NCBI RefSeq assembly: GCF_030056735.1
Contig: NZ_JASHKN010000001.1
Span: forward strand, 248,001 to 312,000
Reading direction: 5' to 3'
Source of the DNA: Rhodococcus sp. IEGM 1409
GTDB taxonomy: Bacteria; Actinomycetota; Actinomycetes; Mycobacteriales; Mycobacteriaceae
Length of the DNA stretch: 64,000 nucleotides
The notes under the pieces are model-generated. The model was not told where the DNA came from. It saw nothing but the letters and a program-made list of their open reading frames with translations, and searched no databases. Shown piece by piece: positions 1 through 8,053 of this stretch (its first letter is position 1; each line of letters begins with the position of its first letter). A program made the position numbers and the translations under genes.

Positions 1-717
1 TGTTGCAACCTGCGCCGCATCTTCTGCAACATCCTGGATGCCCGCCGCTGTCTGGACGGCGAGATCCGCCGCGCCTTCGGCATCTTCCTTATGTTGCGCT
101 GCAGCCGCTTCTGACTGGCCCGCCGCCGTCGCACTTGCAGAGGCATTGCTCGCGTGTCCAGCCGCACTGGTGTCCCGTTGGCCGGCCAGGGTTGCCGAGT
201 CTCCCGCCGATACCGCGGACACTGCAGCGTGCCCGCTCGACTCACTCGCGCTACCGGCGAACCCTTGAGCCGCGTCGCGAGCGGCCTCTGCTGCCGCCCG
301 ATCCTGCGCGATTTGTTCGAGGTCCTCACCGATGCCGGCAACACCTTCGGCCGCTGCGACCGCGATGTCGCGTGCTTCCTTCGTATCTTCCAGGTACTGC
401 TTCACCAGCGAGACAACTGGAGGGTCGGGGATCTCGTACATTTCGATCAGATCCCACAACCGGGCATCAGTTGCCGGAATGATGATCTTGTACGTCGGAC
501 CGTGCGGCCCGATCCGCACTGTCGCCTCACCCGGATCCAGGTTCGGCGAAGTCAACTGCCCTCCAACAAGGCGGCATTTCACCTCGACCGGCACCACAAC
601 CCATGTACCGGCTGCGTTCTCGCGACGCCGCGGGACCGTGAAGTACACGAACGCCAAATCCGCCGGGAACGGAGCAACCCCGTCCAACCGGCGGAAGTCC
701 TCAGTGATCACACTCAT
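1..717 (-). CDS. Tail-fibre-like phage protein, 3' end outside window
   Basis: The ATG at 717 begins MSVITEDFRRLDG and the frame stays open to base 1, giving 239 residues of a longer protein. Residues about 1-110 look like a globular head (FVYFTVPRR, VEVKCRLVGG). From about 125 on the chain is rich in Ala, Ser, Gln and Glu with short repeats such as SASATAAGQSEAAAA, typical of coiled-coil or trimeric shafts in tail fibres and baseplate proteins. It is the most distal late gene seen, downstream of the capsid genes, which fits a tail role. The function is inferred from composition and position only; the host-binding tip, if any, is beyond the window. Confidence 0.6.
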   Translation of the reverse strand, partial: MSVITEDFRRLDGVAPFPADLAFVYFTVPRRRENAAGTWVVVPVEVKCRLVGGQLTSPNLDPGEATVRIGPHGPTYKIIIPATDARLWDLIEMYEIPDPPVVSLVKQYLEDTKEARDIAVAAAEGVAGIGEDLEQIAQDRAAAEAARDAAQGFAGSASESSGHAAVSAVSAGDSATLAGQRDTSAAGHASNASASATAAGQSEAAAAQHKEDAEGAADLAVQTAAGIQDVAEDAAQVAT

Positions 718-719
718 TG

Positions 720-1127
720 TCAGATATCCCCTGCCTGATGGCGTTGCCGCATGAATGCGAGAAACGAAATGTGCTCCGGCGGCGGGAACTCCCAGCCCCG
801 CTCCGCGCCATGAAGGTTGATGTCGCGGTGCCAGTTCGCGTCGTACTGCAGATAGTCGTCGTACATCGCGACCTTCTCGGTCATCGACTCCACTCGCGGC
901 GCGAGGTTGTCGACCTGCCGGCGAAGATCCGCGAGGTCCGCTGCCTCCACAAACCGGCGACGTTCAGCCTTCGAACGCCAACGTCTCCCCAACGGCCCCA
1001 GCACTTTCGCCCACGATTCCGACGCCTCCGACAGAAGCTGTCCTACATACCTGATGACGATCGCCACCAGCATTACCAACAACAACCAGGGGTGCCCCTG
1101 CAAGAGCGCGGCAACATCATCGGGCAC
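720..1127 (-). CDS. Phage membrane-anchored coiled-coil protein
   Basis: GTG at 1127 is chosen over the in-frame ATG at 1145 because GGAGG lies seven bases before it. The 135-residue product has one N-terminal membrane segment (PWLLLVMLVAIVIRYVGQLL), then a basic, charged stretch (RRWRSKAERRR) and a heptad-like region (LRRQVDNLAPRVESMTEKV), so it is a short anchored coiled coil. It overlaps the upstream four-helix membrane gene by 11 bp and ends two bases before the tail-fibre-like gene. Proteins of this shape occur beside holins and in tail regions of actinophages. A holin-like role is possible, but no specific motif supports it. Confidence 0.6.
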   Translation of the reverse strand: MPDDVAALLQGHPWLLLVMLVAIVIRYVGQLLSEASESWAKVLGPLGRRWRSKAERRRFVEAADLADLRRQVDNLAPRVESMTEKVAMYDDYLQYDANWHRDINLHGAERGWEFPPPEHISFLAFMRQRHQAGDI

Positions 1128-1551
1128 GTGTCCGCCTCCAACCATCTATCGACGCGTCAGCCAAAACCAGGTGCACCGCCGCGGCGCCGAGCACCCACCC
1201 GACAGCAGTTCGCCAGCCGTACAGGAAGTCTCGGTCGGCAAGCTCTGCGAGCGCACCGATACCGAACACGAGGTACAGGCCGAACAGCACCCCGTGCGCC
1301 AACGCGGTCATAGGGATGCGGGGTACGAATATGCCCAGCAGTCCGACGGCTCCGGCGGTGAGGAAGATCCACCCCCACACATCGAACGGGAGCGCAGCCT
1401 CGATCACCGACAACGAATCCGGCGTGAGGTCAGCTGGGAGTCGGATGTAGTCGAGACCGCGCGCGACTGCGACAACGAGAGCACCCAACTGCAGGAGTTC
1501 TGCAGGCAGGGAAGTGATCTCGATGCGCAGTCGACGCAGGGTCAATGTCAT
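1117..1551 (-). CDS. Four-helix phage membrane protein
   Basis: The 144-residue product shows about four hydrophobic segments: LQLGALVVAVA, WGWIFLTAGAVGLLGIFV, ALAHGVLFGLYLVFGIGAL and TAVGWVLGAAAVHLVLA. Its start ATG overlaps the stop of the preceding gene by one base (TAATG), so translation is probably coupled. It has no signal peptide and no recognised motif. Its position, next to a second membrane protein between head and tail-fibre genes, allows a holin or tail-associated membrane role; this is a guess. Confidence 0.6.
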   Translation of the reverse strand: MTLTLRRLRIEITSLPAELLQLGALVVAVARGLDYIRLPADLTPDSLSVIEAALPFDVWGWIFLTAGAVGLLGIFVPRIPMTALAHGVLFGLYLVFGIGALAELADRDFLYGWRTAVGWVLGAAAVHLVLADASIDGWRRTRAR

Positions 1552-1913
1552 TACTGACCGCCGGTGTGTGCATCCCAGAGTGCGATCAGGTCATTGCGCT
1601 CGAGCTTTGGATCGAACTCGAATTTCTGATCGTTGAGGAACTTCTTCCAGGCTTCTTCGCCGGACCCCTTGCCACTGCGTGGCGGTTCCTCGACGGGAAC
1701 CGACTCGGGCTCGGGCTCGGGCTCGGGGAGAGGCTCCGGATCGTCGTCGTACTCGCCGAAACCGGCCTTCGTGGCGAGCTCGTCAGAGACGATGAACGCC
1801 AACCGCGGACCGGACGTGTCGGTGCGGACCTCGTCAGGCGAATCAGCCGCTTCGAGAAGGGCGCGAGCGATGTCCTGTACCTGGTCAGATGAGGTGGGGA
1901 TGATTGAAGGCAT
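1551..1913 (-). CDS. Acidic head-region protein of unknown function
   Basis: The ATG at 1913 is preceded by AGGAG at proper spacing, which rules out the longer frame. The 120-residue product has an N-terminal part (about 1-50), a Glu-Pro linker encoded by a short tandem repeat (EPEPEPEPES, about 60-75), and a C-terminal segment ending LERNDLIALWDAHTGG that resembles small SAP/HeH-type helix pairs. It lies ten bases after the structural gene at 1924-2712. Small acidic proteins here often complete head-tail joining, but no family is recognised. Confidence 0.6.
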   Translation of the reverse strand: MPSIIPTSSDQVQDIARALLEAADSPDEVRTDTSGPRLAFIVSDELATKAGFGEYDDDPEPLPEPEPEPESVPVEEPPRSGKGSGEEAWKKFLNDQKFEFDPKLERNDLIALWDAHTGGQ

Positions 1914-1923
1914 TACAGTGCTC

Positions 1924-2712
1924 CTAGCTGCTGGTGAGGTTGACGAGGACAGCGGCTTGGACCGCTTCCCATGACACGACATACGTTCGTTCAGCGATCG
2001 CCTGTATCTCGTTGGTGGCGTAGTTGAATGCCTCCGCGAATGATGCCGGCCGCTGCTTGACATCACCGCGCCGGACTTGCACAGCACCGGTGGCGACTAG
2101 CCACGCAGTATCGACAGCTGCGGGTGCGCCGGCAGCATCAGTGTTCGGGTAGTTGCCGAACGACCAGCGCGTACCGAGCGCAGTGACCTTACGGCCAGCG
2201 TCGACGTCGACCTGCCGGCGCTCAGCGGCGAACATCGCGACGTGACGCGGTGCGTGGATGACACCGACACCGCCGTACTGCTCGGTGAGATGATCCTCGA
2301 GCAGGCCGATACCCTTCACCAGCGGCACAGCCCCGGTGGTGAGGATGTCGGTTTCGGCGTTCATCAACGGCAGCGCCTTCTCGACACCAGCCCATTCGCC
2401 ACCGGTGAGGGCTTTGCGGGCGCGGTCCAGCATTTCGGATTCGTCAACACCGACAGCGCGGCAGGTGAATCCGTTGTACACAATGATCGGGCCCGCTTCG
2501 ATGACCTCGATGCCGTCAACGACGGTGCGGGTTTGTGGGTCTTCGCATTCCGTGGGCGCCAGCTTCGCGGGCCCGGACGGGTTGCTTTCGAACTGAATGC
2601 CGTTGACGAATCGGGGGTCCTCGGGAACCACCAAATCCCCAGCCGAGACGAGTCCGAATCGAGTTGGTGTGAGCGTCGGCGCTGCGACGTATAGAGCCGG
2701 TGCGACAGCCAC
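1924..2712 (-). CDS. Putative phage structural protein next to the major capsid gene
   Basis: The start GTG at 2712 has GGAGG five to six bases upstream. The 262-residue protein has no membrane segment. It is rich in beta-prone stretches (LYVAAPTLTPTRFGLVSAGDLV, VVDGIEVIEAGPIIVYNGFTC) and contains GVGVIHAPRHVAMFAAERRQ. Its place just downstream of the major capsid gene, separated from it by a strong stem-loop, suggests an abundant virion component such as a capsid accessory or head-tail connector protein. I do not recognise a defined family. Confidence 0.65.
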   Translation of the reverse strand: MAVAPALYVAAPTLTPTRFGLVSAGDLVVPEDPRFVNGIQFESNPSGPAKLAPTECEDPQTRTVVDGIEVIEAGPIIVYNGFTCRAVGVDESEMLDRARKALTGGEWAGVEKALPLMNAETDILTTGAVPLVKGIGLLEDHLTEQYGGVGVIHAPRHVAMFAAERRQVDVDAGRKVTALGTRWSFGNYPNTDAAGAPAAVDTAWLVATGAVQVRRGDVKQRPASFAEAFNYATNEIQAIAERTYVVSWEAVQAAVLVNLTSS

Positions 2713-2748
2713 CGTAGCCTCCAGAAGATTGTGGGGTCAGTGGAACAC

Positions 2749-2788
2749 CACCGGGCACACCGCAAGAGGTCTGCAGGTGTGCCCGGTG
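2749..2788 (-). terminator. Perfect 13-bp stem-loop after the major capsid gene
   Basis: Arms CACCGGGCACACC (2749-2761) and GGTGTGCCCGGTG (2776-2788) are perfectly complementary with a 14-nt loop. The stem begins five bases past the capsid stop and lies before the next gene. There is no T-tract on the leftward strand, so it is not a textbook intrinsic terminator. It could act as a partial terminator or as a 3' stabiliser that raises capsid mRNA above downstream genes. Confidence 0.55.
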
Positions 2789-2793
2789 ATGGA

Positions 2794-4680
2794 CTACGGG
2801 GTGGTGACGACGATCTTGCCCTGCGCGTCCAGTTCGCGAGCAGCGCCGACGGCACCGTTCACTGCGAGAGGGACACGGACCAGGCGGGACTTCCAGCGAC
2901 GCTTGATGACGAGCAGCTTCTCCTCGACGAAGAGTCGGTGGAAGTCGTTCTGCTTCAGCGAGGTGGGGTCGTAGATCGCGTCGACCGAAATGACCTCGCC
3001 GCGTGCACGAACGAACGTGCCTGCCTTGTAGATCATGATGTCGACCGTGGTGGGCCATGCCGTGATCGCAGTTGCGGCACCGAACCCGCCAGCCACACCG
3101 GAGAACGCATCCTGCCAGTCGTAGACCCAACGAGGGACAGCATTGCGGGCCTTGAACCAGGCGTCGATCTTCTGGTCGGTGACCTCGAATGCCTCGGTGA
3201 CGTTGGAGCCGTTTCGCACCGACTGATCGGCGCGGACGAGTTCCTTGAGCCACAGCGGCAGAACGATCTCAAGTTCCGCTTCGGGGGACATGCGGTTTGC
3301 GTAGCGGTAGTCCACGATCTGGATGCCGACCGCGTTGAGAACGGACGTGGTTGCGGACGGGCCGAGCGAGAGCGAGATCGCGGTCCCCGACAGTGAGACC
3401 TGACGGTTCAGCGTGCGGGTGTTGATGCGGTGCGAGTGCGCAATAAGTGCGTGCTCGACGATCTCTTGAGTCATCTCCGGGTAGGCGTCGTTCGCGAGGA
3501 TGCCCGCGACGATACCCAAGCCCGCGGCCTCCGCGCGGACGTCGGTGAAGTCCGGGCATGGAACCCGCAAGAACGGCTTCTCCGTCCCGGTAATCGTTGC
3601 ACCAGTCGGACTGGTGAACCCGGAACCGGCGGCGGCCTGAGCCTCGGTCTGAATGAACCCGATCTTCGGATCACCGTAAAGGGCCGCGTAATCCGGCCCC
3701 TCCGTGAATCGGAGACCACCACGAGCGGCCTTCACCTCCGGCAGGTCGATCAAGCCGGCGTTGGCGTCGGCGAGAATACCGCCAAGTTCGTAGAGCGTCT
3801 CCGAAGGTGCGCACCAACCACCTGCCGCGACAAGAGAACCACCGTCCAGACGGCTCGTGTCAGCCGCATAGTCGATGACGTCCTGATCGTTGCGGCCGTC
3901 CGCCGTCAGTTCCTCGTCGAACGGAATATGGATGCGTGCAACAGATGCGGACGCCTTGCCACCAGATGCGCTGAGGGACTGCAGCTTGACGTTCGCCGCA
4001 TCGGCGAGTTCGCGGGTGGACAGATTCTGTCCGGTCGCGAAACCTGCGACGTCAGCGGAGGCGATGATCGCCGCGCGGGGGGTGTTGTCGACGGTGTTCT
4101 CGGCGGGCATGACTACCGTCTTTCGGGGGATCTGGGAAAGTCGAACACGCTTCACAGGCTTCGCAGCGGACGCGGCGACAGCCTCCGGGGCAGCAGCAGT
4201 TTCAGCGGCAGCGCCGGCATCCACATTCGCGTCAGCCCCAGCAGCGTCCACTGCAACAGCCTCAGCTTCGGCGACAACTTCGGCTTCGGCAGTCGCGTCA
4301 GCATCCGCGTTGTCCTCGCCCTCGGCTTCGGAACCTGTTGCGGCCTTGACACGCTCAGACAGAGCAGCGAGCTTCGCGCGCTTCTCCTCACCTGCCGCGT
4401 CGATGCGTTCTTGCTCGACCTTGACGCCGTCGATGACGTCGGCGAGAGCTTCGACAGCGGCGAGGGAGTCGTCGGAATCGGCACCGGCAGCGCTGATTTC
4501 GGTGAACGACTGCACTGCCTCCGCCTGCAAAGCGGCGACGTCGGTCTCGGGGTGCGCTGCGAGATACTCGGCTACTGCCTTCGCCGGGTCGGCGGGGGCT
4601 TTAGCGGCCTCGTCGGGAGCGGCGCCATCCACACCGCCCTGCGCTGCGTTGATCAGATTCTGGAGAGTGATGGGGTCCAC
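2794..4680 (-). CDS. Major capsid protein with fused N-terminal helical (scaffold-like) region
   Basis: GTG at 4680 is the start because AGGAGG lies six bases upstream; the longer frame reads through the leader. The 628-residue product has an Ala/Glu-rich helical N-terminal third (about 1-190, repeats such as AEAEVVAEAEAVAVDAAG) followed by a capsid-like domain. Landmarks in the second part are FDEELTADGRNDQDV, GGWCAPSETLYEL, RTLNRQVSLSG, ELEIVLPLWLKELVRADQS, and a C-terminal VDIMIYKAGTFVRARGEVI region. The N-terminal part looks like a scaffolding or delta domain, removed or rearranged on maturation, which fits the protease encoded just upstream. The HK97-fold assignment comes from layout and sequence style, not from a search. 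Confidence 0.85.
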   Translation of the reverse strand: MDPITLQNLINAAQGGVDGAAPDEAAKAPADPAKAVAEYLAAHPETDVAALQAEAVQSFTEISAAGADSDDSLAAVEALADVIDGVKVEQERIDAAGEEKRAKLAALSERVKAATGSEAEGEDNADADATAEAEVVAEAEAVAVDAAGADANVDAGAAAETAAAPEAVAASAAKPVKRVRLSQIPRKTVVMPAENTVDNTPRAAIIASADVAGFATGQNLSTRELADAANVKLQSLSASGGKASASVARIHIPFDEELTADGRNDQDVIDYAADTSRLDGGSLVAAGGWCAPSETLYELGGILADANAGLIDLPEVKAARGGLRFTEGPDYAALYGDPKIGFIQTEAQAAAGSGFTSPTGATITGTEKPFLRVPCPDFTDVRAEAAGLGIVAGILANDAYPEMTQEIVEHALIAHSHRINTRTLNRQVSLSGTAISLSLGPSATTSVLNAVGIQIVDYRYANRMSPEAELEIVLPLWLKELVRADQSVRNGSNVTEAFEVTDQKIDAWFKARNAVPRWVYDWQDAFSGVAGGFGAATAITAWPTTVDIMIYKAGTFVRARGEVISVDAIYDPTSLKQNDFHRLFVEEKLLVIKRRWKSRLVRVPLAVNGAVGAARELDAQGKIVVTTP

Positions 4681-4700
4681 CGTGGGCCTCCTGGGTCGTG

Positions 4701-4717
4701 CGGGCACTTGGTGCCCG
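4701..4717 (-). promoter_or_regulatory. Short hairpin in the leader of the major capsid gene
   Basis: CGGGCAC (4701-4707) and GTGCCCG (4711-4717) form a seven-bp stem with a three-base loop, about 20 bases before the capsid start and downstream of the small Cys-rich gene. The 105-bp gap at 4681-4785 holds no other gene. It may be an RNA-processing or weak termination element; nothing proves function. Confidence 0.3.
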
Positions 4718-4785
4718 GCCCGAGGCCAGCGGCGATCTATGCGCACTCTATCCCGTGTGCTGGGCAACTGTTGTGAAGCTTGGTG

Positions 4786-4932
4786 TCAGCGTTCGATCTT
4801 GGTGTACGTCGCGCCAGGTTGGGATGCGGCTGCTTTAGCCTCAGCCTCTGTCGCGTAGCGCTTCACAGTTCCGTCCGATCGGCGAACCTGATGAACCGTT
4901 CGCTTCGCTCCCCCACCACAATTGCAGCCCAT
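4786..4932 (-). CDS. Small Cys-rich head-module protein (48 aa)
   Basis: The frame from ATG 4932 reads MGCNCGGGAKRTVHQVRR and ends TYTKIER. The CNCGGG start followed by a basic, beta-prone tail is a pattern often seen in small proteins encoded before the major capsid gene of actinophages. It begins two bases after the stop of the 4935-5222 gene, so it sits inside the late operon. Two cysteines alone cannot form a full zinc site, so a dimeric or shared metal site is possible. Function unknown. Confidence 0.6.
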   Translation of the reverse strand: MGCNCGGGAKRTVHQVRRSDGTVKRYATEAEAKAAASQPGATYTKIER

Positions 4933-4934
4933 GA

Positions 4935-5222
4935 TCAGAGCTTCAAATCTTGCTCGGTCAGCTCGTTCTCGAGTTTGCCCTGTACGCCAAGCTCTGACTT
5001 GAGCGAGTCACGTAGTTCCACAGCGCGATTCATAAGCAGGTCACGATCCGCCGGGGCGTAGTCCTTGATGTGCAAGTCGACCGCGACGTTGTACTCGGGG
5101 TACTCGTAGGCTTCATCGTCAATGCTGTACAGAATGCGGGTGTCTTTGACGATGCGCGCCGCTACCGACTTGACTGCAGACATGTCTGTACCGCTAGGGA
5201 GGTACACGCCGGTGTCAGCCAT
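4935..5222 (-). CDS. Candidate immunity protein for the tRNase-like domain (or head accessory protein)
   Basis: The ATG at 5222 (MADTGVYLPSGTD) overlaps the end of the preceding toxin-bearing gene by eight bases; an upstream in-frame ATG at 5270 would overlap it by 56. The 95-residue protein is acidic and mixed alpha/beta (ARIVKDTRILYSIDDEAYEYPEYNVAVDLHI, then helices to the end), with no membrane segment. Cognate immunity genes directly follow the toxin-domain gene in contact-dependent and MuF polymorphic toxin loci, and this is the only gene in that slot. No known immunity family is recognised, so an ordinary head-completion role remains possible. Confidence 0.5.
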   Translation of the reverse strand: MADTGVYLPSGTDMSAVKSVAARIVKDTRILYSIDDEAYEYPEYNVAVDLHIKDYAPADRDLLMNRAVELRDSLKSELGVQGKLENELTEQDLKL

Positions 5223-7737
5223 GGAACCATGATACGACAACGTCGCGCGACCCTGGAGTGTTTGGATCACGGCGCTCCACGATGACAGCTATCTCATACA
5301 ACCTGGCGCCGCGCATCCGAACTGATGTCCGGATTGCCTCGGACGCGGTGTCAACAGTCATCCCAGAGTTGGACGCATCAACGATGATGTGCCCTGCTTG
5401 CTCCGCACCTCGGCGAACATGGTTGATGACGGCATTCTTCGTTGCGGTGTCGGTCTCTTTGAATTCCACGGGGACGTCTGCAACTAGCGCAATCGAGTCG
5501 GGGGTCTTCACGCCGTTACGATCACGTTCCAGAACTGACACCACCTCAACTCCGCTCTCACGTAGGAACTCGGCAGTTCGCGCCTCGGACGCACTGAAAT
5601 ACCTGTCTGGGTCGTCGACGGGGGCCACGATGTCTTCTTCGTCGTTGCGGAGTTCCTCGGCTGTTGTCCACGTGGCTGGCCGCTCTGAACGACCGCCTGG
5701 TGTGACGTCGTCGATCACGATCCCTTCGGGAAGAACGCGCCTGCGCTCGGCGACATCCGGTCCTCGTTCGGCATCGCCACCACCAGCGCCGGAACTTCCG
5801 CCATTGCCTGGGGCGGAGGGCAGCCTGCCTCGTCCCCTGATGACGGACTCGATGGGTTGCCCGTACCTTCTCTCTCCGTCCGGTGTCCGGACGCGGCGTT
5901 CTTTCCCTAGACGTTCTACTCGTCGAGTAGCCGCTGCCAGGCGCGCCGACCGAACACGTTGGGCAGCCGTCTGGCTACGGCTCTTTCGAAGCGCAGTCGC
6001 ATGGACTTGCGCGATGTCGATGGTCTTCTTCGATGCTGTTGGAGGGTCATGACGCTTTCGTGTGGGAGGGATGCCGGCGGCGATGAGGGATCGCATGCCG
6101 GATGCGGCGAGGGCCCGGGTGCGCGGGACGGGAAATCCGGGGACGTTGACGGCGAGGACCGCGACCAGTTCGAGGTTGTTGGAGCCTCGTTGGATGCTGC
6201 GCCAGTCTCCTGATACTCCGGATCGGCGGAGTTCGTCGACCCGGTCGTCGTCGATGCCGGGGAGGATGCGGCCGGAAAGCCATGGCCCCCAGAGCCCGTC
6301 GGTGCATCGGACGACTGCGACGGCAGTACCGGTGTTGTCGTAGTGTGCAGCCGCGGCGCGGGCTGCTTGTCGCATTCCGGCGTGTCCGGTTCCGAGGGTG
6401 AGCTTTCCGACGGGAAGTGGTCCTTCGGTGGTGGAGATTTCGCCTTGGTGGAAGTAGGCGTATCCGGTTGCGCTGGTGGGTGGGCTGACGCAGACGTCGG
6501 CGAATCCGATGTGGCAGGAGTCGGCTTGTGCGAGGTGCCCGTAGACGCGGCCGTCGTCGGTGACGGTGAGCGCGGTGAGCTCGTCGGGTTCGGGCATGGT
6601 GAAGTCGGCGGTGTCGTAGACGACGGAGCTTGCGACGAGCCCCGCGGTGACGGGCTCGAGGGGGATGTCGCGGACGTCGGTGTCGGCGAACGACAGGCGG
6701 ATCCGGTCGAAACGAATTGGCCCGACTTCGGTCAGTTTGCTGACGTCGAGCCCATACCCTGCTGTGATGTGCGGCAGGAAGGTGTCGTACGGCTCCGGGA
6801 TCGGCGGCAGGTCTACATTGTCGGCGACGGCACCGTACGTGCACGATTGCGTTGCGCTGAGCCCACGCGCTTCGACGAGGTACACAGCACATGGCTCATC
6901 CCCTGCAGGGTTGAACTGCGCGTGCCCCATCACCGAACCGGACAGTGGGCACGTGAAGTCGAGGACTCGCACTGCTTGCTCGAGCGCGTCCCGCTGTTCC
7001 GGCAACCAATTCGCGGCGTCGCCGAGAAACACGAGAGTGGTGTGTAGGACGTCGGCCGGCTCGTAGCCGTCAATCGCGAGCCGCGCGCAGTCCTCGGCCG
7101 ACGGGACAAGTGCGATCATCGCCCCCGAGTGCTGCTGCGCGGCAGCGGTCAACGCGGCTGATGCGCGGACGCCGGTGAACTCGTCGCCGTACAGCGGCTC
7201 GATCCGGGATGTTTCGAACGCGGGTGACGAGACACCGGTGACGCCCATCAACTTCCACTCGTGCACACGGAGCAGTTGGCCGGCGACATCCGGCTCATCA
7301 CCGGTCCCACCTTCGAATGCTGCGTACGCTGCCGCGAGTTCGTCTGGCGCCCACTCCGATTTGTCGGACCTCAGCGGGATTTCCTCGAGCAAGATGTCGG
7401 ACAAGTCGGCGGATACCCAGCCTGCGAACCCGTCGCCCAGCTTGCGGGCGTACGCGGCGCCGAACTCGTCTTCGAGGTCCAACGGCCCTTCAGCCCACAA
7501 ATACCCGTCTTGAACCCAGGCCCGAGTGACGAGACCGACGACGCGGGAACCCTCGTGGTTGTCCCACATTTCGTCCTGCGCGGAGAGCGCGACTGGCAGC
7601 GGCCGGATCGCAGGTTCCGTGCCGTCGGCGAGCATGAACTGCCTCATGTCACCTGATGGTGTGTTCAACGGCAGCACGGGCCCGCGCCATCCGGTGGGCA
7701 GCGGCTTGTCCCCCGCCGGGGTGATAAGTGCGGTCAT
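5215..7737 (-). CDS. Capsid maturation protease with 2H phosphoesterase insertion and CdiA-type tRNase-like C-terminus
   Basis: The 840-residue protein starts at an ATG with AGGAG seven bases upstream. Residues about 15-190 (LPLNTPSGDMRQF, HEWKLMGVTGVSSPAFE) and 385-545 (HLAQADSCHIGFADVCVSP, GYAYFHQGEI, GHAGMRQAARAAAAHYDNTG) match the layout of actinophage capsid maturation proteases. Between them, at about 205-365, lie two HxT motifs, H232-T-T234 and H323-I-T325, the signature of 2H phosphoesterases. After a basic, Gly-rich linker (about 560-700), residues 715-840 show P746-D747 ... E758-F-K760 and a QAGHIIVD helix-strand, as in PD-(D/E)xK tRNase domains of CdiA toxins. The first half is confident; the toxin domain is a motif-based inference. 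Dyad A lies 17 bp upstream of the start. Confidence 0.8.
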   Translation of the reverse strand: MTALITPAGDKPLPTGWRGPVLPLNTPSGDMRQFMLADGTEPAIRPLPVALSAQDEMWDNHEGSRVVGLVTRAWVQDGYLWAEGPLDLEDEFGAAYARKLGDGFAGWVSADLSDILLEEIPLRSDKSEWAPDELAAAYAAFEGGTGDEPDVAGQLLRVHEWKLMGVTGVSSPAFETSRIEPLYGDEFTGVRASAALTAAAQQHSGAMIALVPSAEDCARLAIDGYEPADVLHTTLVFLGDAANWLPEQRDALEQAVRVLDFTCPLSGSVMGHAQFNPAGDEPCAVYLVEARGLSATQSCTYGAVADNVDLPPIPEPYDTFLPHITAGYGLDVSKLTEVGPIRFDRIRLSFADTDVRDIPLEPVTAGLVASSVVYDTADFTMPEPDELTALTVTDDGRVYGHLAQADSCHIGFADVCVSPPTSATGYAYFHQGEISTTEGPLPVGKLTLGTGHAGMRQAARAAAAHYDNTGTAVAVVRCTDGLWGPWLSGRILPGIDDDRVDELRRSGVSGDWRSIQRGSNNLELVAVLAVNVPGFPVPRTRALAASGMRSLIAAGIPPTRKRHDPPTASKKTIDIAQVHATALRKSRSQTAAQRVRSARLAAATRRVERLGKERRVRTPDGERRYGQPIESVIRGRGRLPSAPGNGGSSGAGGGDAERGPDVAERRRVLPEGIVIDDVTPGGRSERPATWTTAEELRNDEEDIVAPVDDPDRYFSASEARTAEFLRESGVEVVSVLERDRNGVKTPDSIALVADVPVEFKETDTATKNAVINHVRRGAEQAGHIIVDASNSGMTVDTASEAIRTSVRMRGARLYEIAVIVERRDPNTPGSRDVVVSWFHG

Positions 7738-7753
7738 CCTGAGCTCCTCTGAA

Positions 7754-7781
7754 CGGTAGACACGGCTAACTGTATCTACCG
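7754..7781. promoter_or_regulatory. 28-bp dyad A (putative phage operator)
   Basis: Arms CGGTAGA (7754-7760) and TCTACCG (7775-7781) are perfect inverted repeats. The site has the same 28-bp length as three others at 12693, 23723 and 26213. It lies between the small gene at 7824 and the protease-toxin gene, ending 17 bp before its start codon and three bases from the RBS. That position would let a bound protein control this gene separately from the upstream head genes. Confidence 0.6.
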
Positions 7782-7823
7782 CTATTTGGATCAGGCAGTT
7801 CCGCAGACATGCGCTGTGGGGGT

Positions 7824-8051
7824 TCAGTCAGTCAAGACGTCGCCGAAACCTCGGCGATTAAGGTTACGCACCAACCCGGGAGTCGGCTCATTCGTCTTGA
7901 GCCACTCGCGAATACCAGCGACCTGTGCATCACGATCAGCGAGTGTGAGACCGAGCTTGTGCAGGAGAAGGCCGGCCGTTGAAGGCGGCGGCATCGGCGA
8001 TCCGATAGGCAGGAAGGCACTGTCGTCGTAGAACCGTTCGTTGATTTCCAT
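7824..8051 (-). CDS. Candidate immunity protein for the MuF ADP-ribosyltransferase
   Basis: The 75-residue product begins MEINERFYDDSAFLPIGSP and ends RRGFGDVLTD. Its ATG lies two bases past the MuF stop and has a near-perfect ribosome binding site (GGAGGTGATC) inside the MuF 3' end, so it should be translated strongly and independently. It is a soluble, largely helical small protein with no recognised domain. The slot directly after a MuF toxin gene is where immunity genes are known to lie. The alternative is a small head protein. Confidence 0.5.
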   Translation of the reverse strand: MEINERFYDDSAFLPIGSPMPPPSTAGLLLHKLGLTLADRDAQVAGIREWLKTNEPTPGLVRNLNRRGFGDVLTD

Positions 8052-8053
8052 GC

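Noticed and set aside
2749..2788. Calling the stem-loop a standard intrinsic terminator
   Set aside because: The T-tract is missing on the leftward strand, so only a weak or protective role is claimed.
3430..4776. A 448-codon rightward frame opposite the major capsid gene
   Set aside because: The leftward frame has RBS, capsid features and operon context; this one is a shadow with no recognisable domain.
4935..5222. Calling the small genes after the toxin-bearing genes proven immunity genes
   Set aside because: Only position supports this; no known immunity family is recognised and head-completion roles remain possible.
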